A stretch of DNA of 9,395 bases from an uncultured Actinomycetes bacterium (lineage in GTDB: Bacteria > Actinomycetota > Acidimicrobiia > Acidimicrobiales > Ilumatobacteraceae): the NCBI GenBank assembly GCA_903858075.1, contig CAIOHI010000142.1:1-9395 (forward strand). The letters are read 5' to 3'. This document shows positions 1 through 7,203 of the stretch, piece by piece (position 1 is the stretch's first letter; the number at the start of each line of letters is the position of its first letter). The notes beneath the pieces are model-generated. The model had not been told where the DNA came from. It saw only the letters and a list, made by a program, of their open reading frames with translations, and made no database searches. A program made the translations under genes and the position numbers.

Positions 1-20
1 ACCTGAATTACCGTAAGGGG

Positions 21-1796
21 GTGATCCATCGCCTTTCCCACCTTTTCCTGCGTACCTTGCGCGACGACCCTGCCGATGCTGAGGTACCGAGCCACAAGCT
101 CTTGGTACGCGCTGGCTATATTCGCCGTGCGGCCCCGGGTGGCTATACCTGGCTCCCCCTTGGTTGGGAAATCCACCGCAAGGTGGAAAACATTGTGCGC
201 GAGGAAATGAACGCCATCGGCGCCCAAGAAGTTCACTTTCCCGCCCTCCTTCCCCGCGAGCCCTACGAGGCCACCAACCGCTGGACCGAGTACGGTCCCA
301 CCCTTTTTCGCCTTCAAGTCCGCCGCGGGGTCGACTACCTCCTTGGCCCAACCCACGAAGAGATGTTTACGCTGCTCGTGAAAGACCTGTACTCGAGCTA
401 CAAAGATCTTCCCGTTTCGCTGTACCAAATTCAAACGAAGTACCGCGATGAAGCTCGCCCTCGCGCGGGCCTGCTGCGTGGTCGCGAATTCACCATGAAA
501 GATTCATACAGTTTCGATAACGACGAAGCAGGTTTGGCAGCGAGCTACCAAGCACACCGCGATGCATACATTCGTATTTTCGATCGCCTCAAAATTCCGT
601 ATGTTGTGGTGTCGGCAATGTCTGGCGCTATGGGCGGTTCACAATCGGAAGAATTTCTTGCCGAGTGCGAAGTGGGCGAAGATACTTTTGTGCGTTGCAC
701 CTCTTGCGACTACGCAGCAAATACCGAGGCGGTGCAAGTACGCGTTACTGCCGTCGCCAATGTTGATGTTCCGCCTGCGCTTGTTGTAGACACACCGCAA
801 ACACCCACCATCGATTCTCTCGTTGCATTGCTCAACACCACCTCGCATCACTCACCTACCGGTGCCGCATTTGCAGCAGCAGACACATTGAAAAATGTCA
901 TTGTCATGGTGAAGCATCCCGACGGAACTAGTGAACCACTTGCAGTGGGTGTACCCGGAGACCGCGAAGTAGACATGAAGCGCCTCGAGGCTCAATTGTC
1001 GCCAAGTGAAGTAGAACCATTTGATGATGCAGCCTTTGCCAAATTCCCTGCATTGGTCAAGGGCTACATTGGCCCCGATGCGCTGGGCACAACTCGCGCC
1101 TCTGGCATTCGTTACCTTCTCGACACTCGCGTTGTAGAAGGTTCGGCGTGGGTCACTGGCGCAAACGCCAAGGGTCAGCACGTCATCAACTTTGTTTACG
1201 GACGTGACTTTGCATGCGACGGGTCGATTGAAGCTGCAGAGGTGCGTGCCGGCGATGCCTGCCCACATTGCGCTGCACCCATGAGCATCGACCGCGGCAT
1301 TGAAATTGGCCACGTGTTCCAACTGGGTCGCAAATATGCAGAAGCACTCGACTTGAAGGTGCTCGACCACAATGGCAAGCAATCGGTGGTCACTATGGGT
1401 TCCTATGGCATTGGCGTGTCACGCGCTGTAGCAGTGGTTGCAGAAACTTGCTACGACGAACTTGGGTTGTGTTGGCCGCGTGCCATTGCTCCTGCCGATG
1501 TGCACGTTGTCATTACCGGCAAGGCTGGCGATGACATTTCGGTAGCAGGCGAAAAGCTTGCACAGGAACTCCATCGTGCAGGCGTCACCGTATTGCTCGA
1601 CGACCGCATTGGCGTTTCACCTGGCGTGAAATTTAAAGATGCGGAACTGCTCGGAATGCCCACCATTGTGGTGGTGGGTAAAGGGCTCCTTGAAGGCGTT
1701 GTTGAAGTACGTGACCGTGCCACAGGTGAGCGCAGCAACGTAGCTGTGGCGCAAGCCGCACAACACATTGCACATATTTGTAAATCAGGAAGCTGA
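21..1796 (+). CDS. proS: Prolyl-tRNA synthetase, bacterial type with INS editing domain
   Basis: Class II aminoacyl-tRNA synthetase that charges tRNA-Pro with proline in the cytosol. The 591 residues are a little above the usual ~570 for the bacterial type. Motif 1 lies around residues 62-92 (FPALLPREPYEATNRW). Motif 2 is at about 139-165 (TKYRDEARPRAG, then GREFTMKDSYSFD). Motif 3 is at 459-475 (MGSYGIGVSRA). Between motifs 2 and 3, about residues 220-400 form the INS domain that edits mischarged Ala-tRNA-Pro. Two CxxC pairs flank it (C226/C229 and C414/C417). The anticodon-binding domain fills about 490-585. The GTG start matches the family N-terminus (MI-x-R-x-S-x-LFLRTLRDDPADAEV in actinobacterial homologues, from memory), but the frame is open to the left edge and the purine-rich stretch abuts the GTG with no spacer, so the start is not certain. 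Its stop lies one base before manA. The first ~500 bases differ in GC and codon use from the rest of the gene. Confidence 0.97.
   Translation: MIHRLSHLFLRTLRDDPADAEVPSHKLLVRAGYIRRAAPGGYTWLPLGWEIHRKVENIVREEMNAIGAQEVHFPALLPREPYEATNRWTEYGPTLFRLQVRRGVDYLLGPTHEEMFTLLVKDLYSSYKDLPVSLYQIQTKYRDEARPRAGLLRGREFTMKDSYSFDNDEAGLAASYQAHRDAYIRIFDRLKIPYVVVSAMSGAMGGSQSEEFLAECEVGEDTFVRCTSCDYAANTEAVQVRVTAVANVDVPPALVVDTPQTPTIDSLVALLNTTSHHSPTGAAFAAADTLKNVIVMVKHPDGTSEPLAVGVPGDREVDMKRLEAQLSPSEVEPFDDAAFAKFPALVKGYIGPDALGTTRASGIRYLLDTRVVEGSAWVTGANAKGQHVINFVYGRDFACDGSIEAAEVRAGDACPHCAAPMSIDRGIEIGHVFQLGRKYAEALDLKVLDHNGKQSVVTMGSYGIGVSRAVAVVAETCYDELGLCWPRAIAPADVHVVITGKAGDDISVAGEKLAQELHRAGVTVLLDDRIGVSPGVKFKDAELLGMPTIVVVGKGLLEGVVEVRDRATGERSNVAVAQAAQHIAHICKSGS
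1787..1792 (+). promoter_or_regulatory. Ribosome binding site deciding the manA start
   Basis: AGGAAG sits five bases before the ATG at 1798, inside the last codons of proS. It supports that ATG over the in-frame TTG at 1768, which would extend the protein by ten residues into proS and has no comparable site. Confidence 0.7.
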
Positions 1797-1797
1797 C

Positions 1798-2823
1798 ATG
1801 CAACTGGTGAGTGGAGTACACAAACATTACGACTGGGGAGATCAGCAATTTCTCTATGGTTTTGTTGGCGCTCCCCTCACCCCACAACCACTTGCAGAAG
1901 TTTGGTTTGGCACACACGCCGATGGCCCCGCTGTACTCTCAGCCACGCAAGAAGCACTGGCCAATGTTGCGGGCCCGCTTCCTTTCATGGTGAAGTTTCT
2001 GTCGGCGGCATCGCCACTTTCTTTGCAGGTCCACCCCACCGCAACACAGGCACATGCAGGTTTCGAGCGTGAAGAGAGTGCAGGAATTTCCACGTCTTCT
2101 CCACAGCGCATTTACCGCGATAGTTCCGATAAACCCGAACTACTCATTGCACTCACTGCCTTTACCGCACTCTGCGGCTTCCATTATGTGGCAAGTTCTG
2201 TGGGCTGGTTCCGTGCAATGCAGTGGAACGATCTGGCCGACTACCTTGAACAAAACGGCTTGCAGGCCTTTGCGCGCGAAGCGCTAACCGGTAATGCATT
2301 ACGTATTCCTGCACAACTTCCTCCATGGGCCAACGAATTGCAAGTTACCTTTCCGAACGACCCCGCGCTTCTCATTGCACTTCTCATGCATCGGGTAGAG
2401 CTTGCTGCGGGCGAATGTTTGCTGCTTGAAGCCGGAACGCTGCATGCGTATCTCAATGGTTCTGCAATTGAAGTAATGAACACCAGCGACAACGTTGTGC
2501 GCGGTGGCTTTACTCGCAAACATGTCAACGCTGAAGAACTACTCAACATCACGCTGTGGGAACCTTCTTCCACTCCTGCACGGCGTGCCACTCAGGCGCT
2601 GCCTGGCATTAGTTCATACCCCACTACCGGAGCGTTTCAGGTACACAGTGTTGCTGCTCCTGCCAAGGTTCCTGCTTCATCTAAGGCTCAACTCGTTGCA
2701 TGCATTTCAGGCACAAGTGAAAACTTCTCGTGCGGTCAAGTTGCTCTACTAGAGGAAAATGAAGAAATGCAATTGAGCGGCAACTGCGTAGTAATTGCTA
2801 CGACAAGCGACACACAGCGTTAA
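1798..2823 (+). CDS. manA: Mannose-6-phosphate isomerase, type I (zinc cupin)
   Basis: Interconverts fructose-6-phosphate and mannose-6-phosphate, feeding GDP-mannose for glycans or glycolipids, or allowing use of mannose. The 341-residue protein carries the type I signature in order: the PLAEVWFGTH block near residues 31-40; the QVHP zinc motif (Q77, H79); KPELLIAL with zinc ligand E114; GTLHAYL with zinc ligand H216; and the SDNVVRGGFTRKHV block at 230-243 with catalytic R235. These match the E. coli set Gln97, His99, Glu134, His255 and Arg274 (established knowledge). The start is the ATG one base after the proS stop, backed by AGGAAG at 1787-1792, so it is probably co-transcribed with proS. 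No mannose-pathway neighbour lies in the window, so its physiological role here is inferred only from the family. Its last 26 bases overlap the 3' end of the opposing phosphorylase gene, and no terminator is visible behind it. Confidence 0.94.
   Translation: MQLVSGVHKHYDWGDQQFLYGFVGAPLTPQPLAEVWFGTHADGPAVLSATQEALANVAGPLPFMVKFLSAASPLSLQVHPTATQAHAGFEREESAGISTSSPQRIYRDSSDKPELLIALTAFTALCGFHYVASSVGWFRAMQWNDLADYLEQNGLQAFAREALTGNALRIPAQLPPWANELQVTFPNDPALLIALLMHRVELAAGECLLLEAGTLHAYLNGSAIEVMNTSDNVVRGGFTRKHVNAEELLNITLWEPSSTPARRATQALPGISSYPTTGAFQVHSVAAPAKVPASSKAQLVACISGTSENFSCGQVALLEENEEMQLSGNCVVIATTSDTQR
2798..2823. other. Convergent 3' coding overlap of manA and the phosphorylase gene
   Basis: The manA stop (TAA at 2821-2823) lies inside the opposing gene, whose own stop (TAG on the - strand, 2798-2800) lies inside manA. 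The last eight codons of each gene are therefore read from both strands. I see no GC-rich stem followed by a T-run on either strand in or just beyond the overlap, so the transcripts probably run into each other or end by another mechanism. Confidence 0.9.
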
Positions 2824-3565
2824 GCGCAAGTTCTAAAACACGCTCACGAACTGGAGTTTGTTTTTCCCAGTGGCGGTGGTCCCAGGTTTGTGCGCTCACG
2901 TCGTCACCTGCGTACAACAACTGCCCATAAACCGCACCGCGGAACATAGCGACGGCGAACATTGCCGATGCTTCCATTTCCACACTGATGCACCCCTGTT
3001 CACGGCGGCGCGCAACTTTTTCTGGCGTTTCCCGAAAGATTGCATCGGTGGTCCAGGTCAGACCCTTGTCGTGCGGCACTCCCGCAGCCAATAGTTCTGC
3101 ATCAATTGCCTGCAATGCCAGCGGATGTGGCACCACAGCAACATCAACTGGTTGATAGTGATGGCTTGTGCCTTCGTCACGTACAGCACCTGTGGGAACA
3201 ATGATGTGGCCTACATCGAAACCATTTTTCACAATGCCGGCGCCACCGCACCCAATAATTTTTGAGGCGCCGAGCCCAATGATGTCTTCCAATGAAGTGG
3301 CGGCCGCTGGCGCACCCACCCCAGGGTTGAATACAGCAATGCGCTTGCCCAGATGCTCCACTACGTGCACTTCATGGTCGCCGTGTTCAAAAGGAATGCG
3401 GTAAATGGGCTCTTGCCCTGCAAAACGTTTACGTTGCACATCGCCAAACCAACAGGCAACGGCAAGTTCGGGAAAGTTGTCTACCTTGCGGCGCATCGGC
3501 GGGTTAATAACAGCCGTTTGCGACTCTTCAAATTCGAATAAAGGATGACTTGAATACTGCGACAT
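2798..3565 (-). CDS. Nucleoside phosphorylase/nucleosidase superfamily protein (Udp-like), substrate unknown
   Basis: A 255-residue member of the PNP/UDP phosphorylase fold, which cleaves nucleosides to a free base plus ribose-1-phosphate (or ribose in the hydrolases). Visible signatures are GD-x-x-R at 41-45, resembling the phosphate motif of uridine phosphorylase; PGVGAPAAATSLEDI at 81-95; the core glycine-rich strand GCGGAG at 105-110; and VEMEA at 195-199, whose Met and Glu bind ribose in the family. The long loop with the uracil-reading Gln and Arg of E. coli Udp is not evident. D221 falls where purine enzymes carry their catalytic Asp, and glycine stands where phosphorylases have a phosphate-binding Arg. 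A udp name is therefore not justified. The ATG at 3565 lies 12 bases after the ispG stop, with GGTG at 3571-3574 as a weak ribosome site, so it is probably the last gene of the ispG operon. Its end overlaps manA convergently by 26 bases. Confidence 0.85.
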   Translation of the reverse strand: MSQYSSHPLFEFEESQTAVINPPMRRKVDNFPELAVACWFGDVQRKRFAGQEPIYRIPFEHGDHEVHVVEHLGKRIAVFNPGVGAPAAATSLEDIIGLGASKIIGCGGAGIVKNGFDVGHIIVPTGAVRDEGTSHHYQPVDVAVVPHPLALQAIDAELLAAGVPHDKGLTWTTDAIFRETPEKVARRREQGCISVEMEASAMFAVAMFRGAVYGQLLYAGDDVSAQTWDHRHWEKQTPVRERVLELALNAVCRLS

Positions 3566-3577
3566 GATTACACCGTT

Positions 3578-4792
3578 TCAGGAGTTGGCAATATTCTTAC
3601 GAATGTTCACAATGCGATCGTGTGAATGATTCACATCGTCACCTTGTTCATCGATCAGAGCAGCACGATCTTTCAGTGCTTCACGCTCTGCAATGGTGGT
3701 ATCAACGCGCGCAATGGCAGCTTCAGCACCATGCTCGTTAATGTACGTTGCCCATTCCACAAGGGCATCGACCATTTCCGATTCAGGCACAACGGCCACG
3801 TTGCGACCCTTCACAAAAAGATGCCCGCGCTTGTTACCCGCAGCAATACCAATATCGGCTTCACGTGCTTCACCAGGGCCATTCACTACACACCCCATAA
3901 CGGCTACCTGAAGGGGAATGAGTTTGTCGGCAAAAGCTTCTTGGGCGCGACGCGCAACATCGATGACATCAATTTCTGCTCGCCCACAACTAGGGCAGGC
4001 AATGAGGTCGACGTTTTTGCGTTCACGAAGTCCGAGCGCTTCTAACAGTTGCCTACCTGCACGTGCTTCTTCCACTGGGTCGGCGGTGAGGCTGTAACGA
4101 ATGGTGTCGCCAATACCTTCCAACAAAAGCGTGGCGATGCCAGCAGTGGCTTTCACCAACCCAGCAGGCGGAGGGCCGGCCTCGGTGACACCCAAGTGCA
4201 ACGGCGCATCGGTGACCTTGCTCAATTCGCGATAGGCCTCGACCATGAGCGGAACATTCGATGCCTTCACCGAAATTTTGATGAGGTCGAAACCAACTTC
4301 GTCGAAGTAAGCAATTTCTTGCAATGCAGATTCCACCATTGCCGCAGCAGTGAGCCCGCCATGCTTCTCATACAACGACGGGTCAAGCGAACCGCCGTTT
4401 ACACCAATGCGAATAGAAACATTGCGATCTTTTGCTTCAGCCGCAACCGCTTTGATGTGTTCTGGCTTACGAATATTTCCTGGGTTCAGTCGTAGCCCAT
4501 GCACACCAGCTTCTAAAGCAGCAAGAGCCATTTTGTATTGGTGGTGAATGTCGGCGACGATAGGTATTGGAGATCGCGGAACAATTTGCGCCAAACCTTC
4601 AGCTGCTTCTATTTCATTACATGTGCAACGAACAATGTCGCAACCAGCAGCAGCGAGTGCATAAATTTGCTGCAAGGTTCCTTCTACGTCTGAAGTCTTC
4701 GTTGTGGTCATGGACTGCACCGTGATAGGAGCAGAGCCACCAACGGCAACTTTGCCGACGTGAATTTGGCGGGTATGTCGACGTTCAACCAT
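3578..4792 (-). CDS. ispG: 4-hydroxy-3-methylbut-2-enyl diphosphate synthase (GcpE), MEP pathway
   Basis: Iron-sulfur enzyme that reduces methylerythritol cyclodiphosphate to HMBPP, the penultimate MEP-pathway step toward isoprenoids. The TIM-barrel part begins almost at once (RRHTRQIHVG, then APITVQSMT at 21-29), followed by the GLRLNPGNI block at 99-107. The 4Fe-4S ligands are visible as CPSCGR (C266, C269) and GCVVNGPGE (C301, E308). Their spacing of 3, 32 and 7 equals that of E. coli C270, C273, C305 and E312. At 404 residues it exceeds the E. coli enzyme (372), mainly through a charged tail after about residue 355. The ATG at 4792 has no clear Shine-Dalgarno sequence but fits the family N-terminus. 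It starts 21 bases after the M50 stop, and 12 bases separate it from the phosphorylase start. With dxr two genes upstream, this puts two MEP steps in one operon. Confidence 0.97.
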   Translation of the reverse strand: MVERRHTRQIHVGKVAVGGSAPITVQSMTTTKTSDVEGTLQQIYALAAAGCDIVRCTCNEIEAAEGLAQIVPRSPIPIVADIHHQYKMALAALEAGVHGLRLNPGNIRKPEHIKAVAAEAKDRNVSIRIGVNGGSLDPSLYEKHGGLTAAAMVESALQEIAYFDEVGFDLIKISVKASNVPLMVEAYRELSKVTDAPLHLGVTEAGPPPAGLVKATAGIATLLLEGIGDTIRYSLTADPVEEARAGRQLLEALGLRERKNVDLIACPSCGRAEIDVIDVARRAQEAFADKLIPLQVAVMGCVVNGPGEAREADIGIAAGNKRGHLFVKGRNVAVVPESEMVDALVEWATYINEHGAEAAIARVDTTIAEREALKDRAALIDEQGDDVNHSHDRIVNIRKNIANS

Positions 4793-4813
4793 TACTAGAA
4801 AGTATTGCTGGTC

Positions 4814-6055
4814 TTAGAGCGGTTGGGTGATATCGAGGTACAAACCAACAAATAATAAGAACCCCATGAGGCCCATAACAATGGTGGTCAGCGGGATCAT
4901 TTTGTTGATATCGGCGCGATATCGCTCGCCGCGACGGCTGCGAATGCGTTCATACGCTGCAATTGCCGCGTGTCCACCGTCGAAAGGCAACAGCGGGAAC
5001 ATATTGAAGATGCCAACAAAAACATTGACGCTTGCCAGAAGCAGCAAGACAGCTTTAAGACCTTCGTCTTTGCCTAATTGCCCACCTATTTGGCTTGCCC
5101 CCACCACGGTGGTGGGTCGCGTCGCTAGGTTTTCACCCGAGTCACGCAGCGCCCGCACTGAGTTCAGAGGGTTCAATGCGCCAACGACACCTTTCACCGA
5201 GTTGCCTGCGGTGCGCACAACGTCGCCAACTCCATACACAAGGCTGTTGGCGAGCGACTGCTTCACATAGCCAGTTGAACTTGTTGCAATGCCGAGATAC
5301 GCAATATTGGCATCCATCGGGTTACTTGCCAACGTTGTTGTGAATATTTCCTCTACACCATTGCGCTGCACAACCACTTCAACTGCGTTACCCGGGGCTT
5401 GCTCAACAATGGCTTCCACCAGTTCGGTGCGGGAAGTTACCTTGTCTTTACCAAGCGCAACAACAATGTCGCCTTCACGAATGCCCGCAAGTGCTGCAGG
5501 AGAACCTGCTTCTGGCGCACGCACCACGGTAACGCTGCCGGTGTCGTCGTAACGACCCGCAAAGGCGTAGACCCCAATAAATAGAGCAAGCGCAATGATC
5601 ATATGCATTAAGGAACCAGCAGTAATGACGAGAAGTTGACGCGGGAAACTCTTATTGCGATATGCGCGCACCTCGTCTTCGGGTTCCACTTCATCGAGCC
5701 CGTTCATTCCAATAATGCGCACGAATGCACCTAAGGGAATGGCACGAAAGCCGTATTCCACTTCACCTTTGTGACGACTCCAGATTCTTGGCCCAAAGCC
5801 CATGAAAAATTGAGTGGCCTTCATTCCTGTACGGCGAGCCGTAACGAAATGACCTACTTCATGTAAGAAAATTGAAAGCAAAAGACCTGCGACGAATACC
5901 AATGTCCACACATTTTTGAGTCCGAGCCAAACAAGCAGGGCACCAATGACAATTGCCGACAGTACCGCACGTGAAGTTGACGGTGCATCGGGTGATTCTT
6001 CTGCCCCACCGCCCACAACTACTTCTTGACGCATGCGTTCGTACATAGATGTCAT
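4814..6055 (-). CDS. rseP: M50 site-2 intramembrane metalloprotease with PDZ domain (RseP/Rip1-like)
   Basis: Membrane zinc protease that cuts anti-sigma factors or other membrane proteins within the bilayer; its substrate here is unknown. In the 413 residues I see two hydrophobic segments near 31-46 and 48-64, the second running into the active-site HEVGH (65-69, with E66 catalytic). The FMGFGPRIWS block (84-93) and a membrane segment at about 140-166 follow. A PDZ-like domain spans about 170-245 (AGIREGDIVVALG at 190-202). The second active-site segment NMFPLLPFDGGH is at 351-362, with D359 the zinc ligand, and a last hydrophobic segment lies at 388-407. The position after the second segment reads AGSLMH where many relatives have a GPxxN-like motif. 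I chose the ATG at 6055, which overlaps the dxr stop as ATGA. A longer reading to 6121 would intrude into dxr. rseP is the family-level symbol; in mycobacteria the counterpart is Rip1. Confidence 0.93.
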   Translation of the reverse strand: MTSMYERMRQEVVVGGGAEESPDAPSTSRAVLSAIVIGALLVWLGLKNVWTLVFVAGLLLSIFLHEVGHFVTARRTGMKATQFFMGFGPRIWSRHKGEVEYGFRAIPLGAFVRIIGMNGLDEVEPEDEVRAYRNKSFPRQLLVITAGSLMHMIIALALFIGVYAFAGRYDDTGSVTVVRAPEAGSPAALAGIREGDIVVALGKDKVTSRTELVEAIVEQAPGNAVEVVVQRNGVEEIFTTTLASNPMDANIAYLGIATSSTGYVKQSLANSLVYGVGDVVRTAGNSVKGVVGALNPLNSVRALRDSGENLATRPTTVVGASQIGGQLGKDEGLKAVLLLLASVNVFVGIFNMFPLLPFDGGHAAIAAYERIRSRRGERYRADINKMIPLTTIVMGLMGFLLFVGLYLDITQPL

Positions 6056-7203
6056 TGCGCAAGCCACTTCTTCGCAGCCTCGCGACCACGCGCATCGGCA
6101 TTCAAAATATCTTCGACACAAGTAGGAGTTTCAGCAGAATATTTTTGCATCACGGCGTCAACGGTATCGGCAATTGCCAGCCACGAAATGCTTCCCGCAA
6201 GAAATGCTTCAACCGCTATTTCATTTGCTGCGCTCATAAATGCAGGCGCGGTGCCGCCCATTCGGCCAACTTCATAAGCAATTGCCAAACAGCGAAATGT
6301 GGTTACATCGGGCTCGTTGAATGTGAGTTCTTTCACATCACGCCACGAAATTGCACCAAATGCATTGGGGCTGCGATGCGGGTAATCGAGTGCGTAGCTA
6401 ATGGGCAGGCGCATGTCGGGCATAGACAGTTGAGCAATGGTTGAACCATCGGTGAACTCGACCATGGAATGCACAACCGATTGCGGATGAACCACTACAT
6501 CGATGTCGTCATAACTTGTTCCAAATAGTTCGTGGGCTTCGATGACTTCAAGACCCTTATTCATGAGCGTGGAGGAATCGACAGTAATTTTTGGACCCAT
6601 GCTCCATGTTGGATGCGCAAGAGCATTAGCCACAGTTACTTCAGCTAATTCAGCACGTGTCTTTCCACGAAACGGGCCGCCGCTGGCTGTAAGTACTAAA
6701 CGATGCACTTCTCTTTGTGTATCTTCACTAGACCTCAGGCACTGGTGAATTGCACAGTGTTCACTGTCTACAGGAACAATAAGCGCCCCCGGGGTGCGTC
6801 GTAATGGTTGCACAATAGGACCAGCCGCAATGAGGCTTTCTTTATTGGCAAGAGCCAAACGCTTTCCAGCACGCAGAGTTTCAAGTGTTACGGGTAAACC
6901 CGCGAAACCCACCACAGCGTTCACCACAACGTCGGCAACTTCTACAACGTCGGTCAACGAAGTTGTGACGTGCGCAAAAGGAAGAGCAGCAGCAACTTGT
7001 TGGCACAGCTCTTCGCGACTCACCACCACAATTTCGGGACGAAACTCATGTGCTTGCTCAATGAGTTGAGTAACTGATGAGCCGGCAGCTAACGCACTGA
7101 CCCGAAAATGATTCGGGTCGGCACGAATAACATCGAGCGTTTGCGTTCCAATTGAGCCAGTAGAACCAGCTATCGCAACGCGAACAGGCGTTATTTCACC
7201 CAA
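6052..7203 (-). CDS. dxr: 1-deoxy-D-xylulose 5-phosphate reductoisomerase
   Basis: Converts DXP to methylerythritol 4-phosphate with NADPH and a divalent metal, the committed MEP step in the cytosol. The 383 residues are normal for the family. The nucleotide-binding GSTGSIG is at 13-19 and NKES at 120-123. Metal ligands lie in VDSEH (D146, E148) and MNKGLE (E219), matching E. coli D150, E152 and E231. The substrate-binding blocks are TASGGPFRG (172-180) and the loop HPTWSMGPK (197-205). A helical C-terminal domain follows. The start is TTG at 7203, 13 bases inside the end of cdsA. It is the only credible start close to the nucleotide-binding fold and is preceded by GGTGATT at 7209-7215. The stop overlaps the M50 start as ATGA, so translation of this pair is probably coupled. 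Confidence 0.97.
   Translation of the reverse strand: MGEITPVRVAIAGSTGSIGTQTLDVIRADPNHFRVSALAAGSSVTQLIEQAHEFRPEIVVVSREELCQQVAAALPFAHVTTSLTDVVEVADVVVNAVVGFAGLPVTLETLRAGKRLALANKESLIAAGPIVQPLRRTPGALIVPVDSEHCAIHQCLRSSEDTQREVHRLVLTASGGPFRGKTRAELAEVTVANALAHPTWSMGPKITVDSSTLMNKGLEVIEAHELFGTSYDDIDVVVHPQSVVHSMVEFTDGSTIAQLSMPDMRLPISYALDYPHRSPNAFGAISWRDVKELTFNEPDVTTFRCLAIAYEVGRMGGTAPAFMSAANEIAVEAFLAGSISWLAIADTVDAVMQKYSAETPTCVEDILNADARGREAAKKWLAQ

Noticed and set aside
852..1382. 176-residue open frame antisense to proS
   Set aside because: It lies wholly within a strongly supported gene, is rich in Cys, His and Phe as expected from reverse reading, and has no recognisable domain. It is a shadow frame.
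1659..1678. 7-bp stem with 6-base loop in proS
   Set aside because: It encodes Pro-Thr-Ile-Val-Val-Val-Gly in the conserved anticodon-binding domain. The same codon coincidence explains the complementarity.
1768..1797. Longer manA beginning at TTG 1768
   Set aside because: The added ten residues overlap proS and lack family similarity. The ATG at 1798 has a well-spaced AGGAAG and begins at the expected N-terminus.
2849..2877. Possible manA terminator: ACTGG...CCAGT arms with a T-rich loop
   Set aside because: The stem is only five base pairs, the T-run is in the loop instead of after the stem, and it lies inside the opposing phosphorylase coding region.
3626..4495. Two + strand open frames of 139 and 148 residues across ispG
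   Set aside because: Both are antisense shadows of ispG with no family motif and composition typical of reverse-frame reading.
5100..5116. 17-base palindrome (CCCACCAC-G-GTGGTGGG) in the M50 gene
   Set aside because: It encodes the Thr-Thr-Val-Val-Gly stretch, where ACC and GTG codons are naturally complementary. A one-base centre and coding location make a regulatory role unlikely.
6056..6121. Longer M50 protease starting at 6121
   Set aside because: It would overlap dxr by 70 bases and add a Cys/Arg-rich segment unlike the family. The ATGA start at 6055 fits better.
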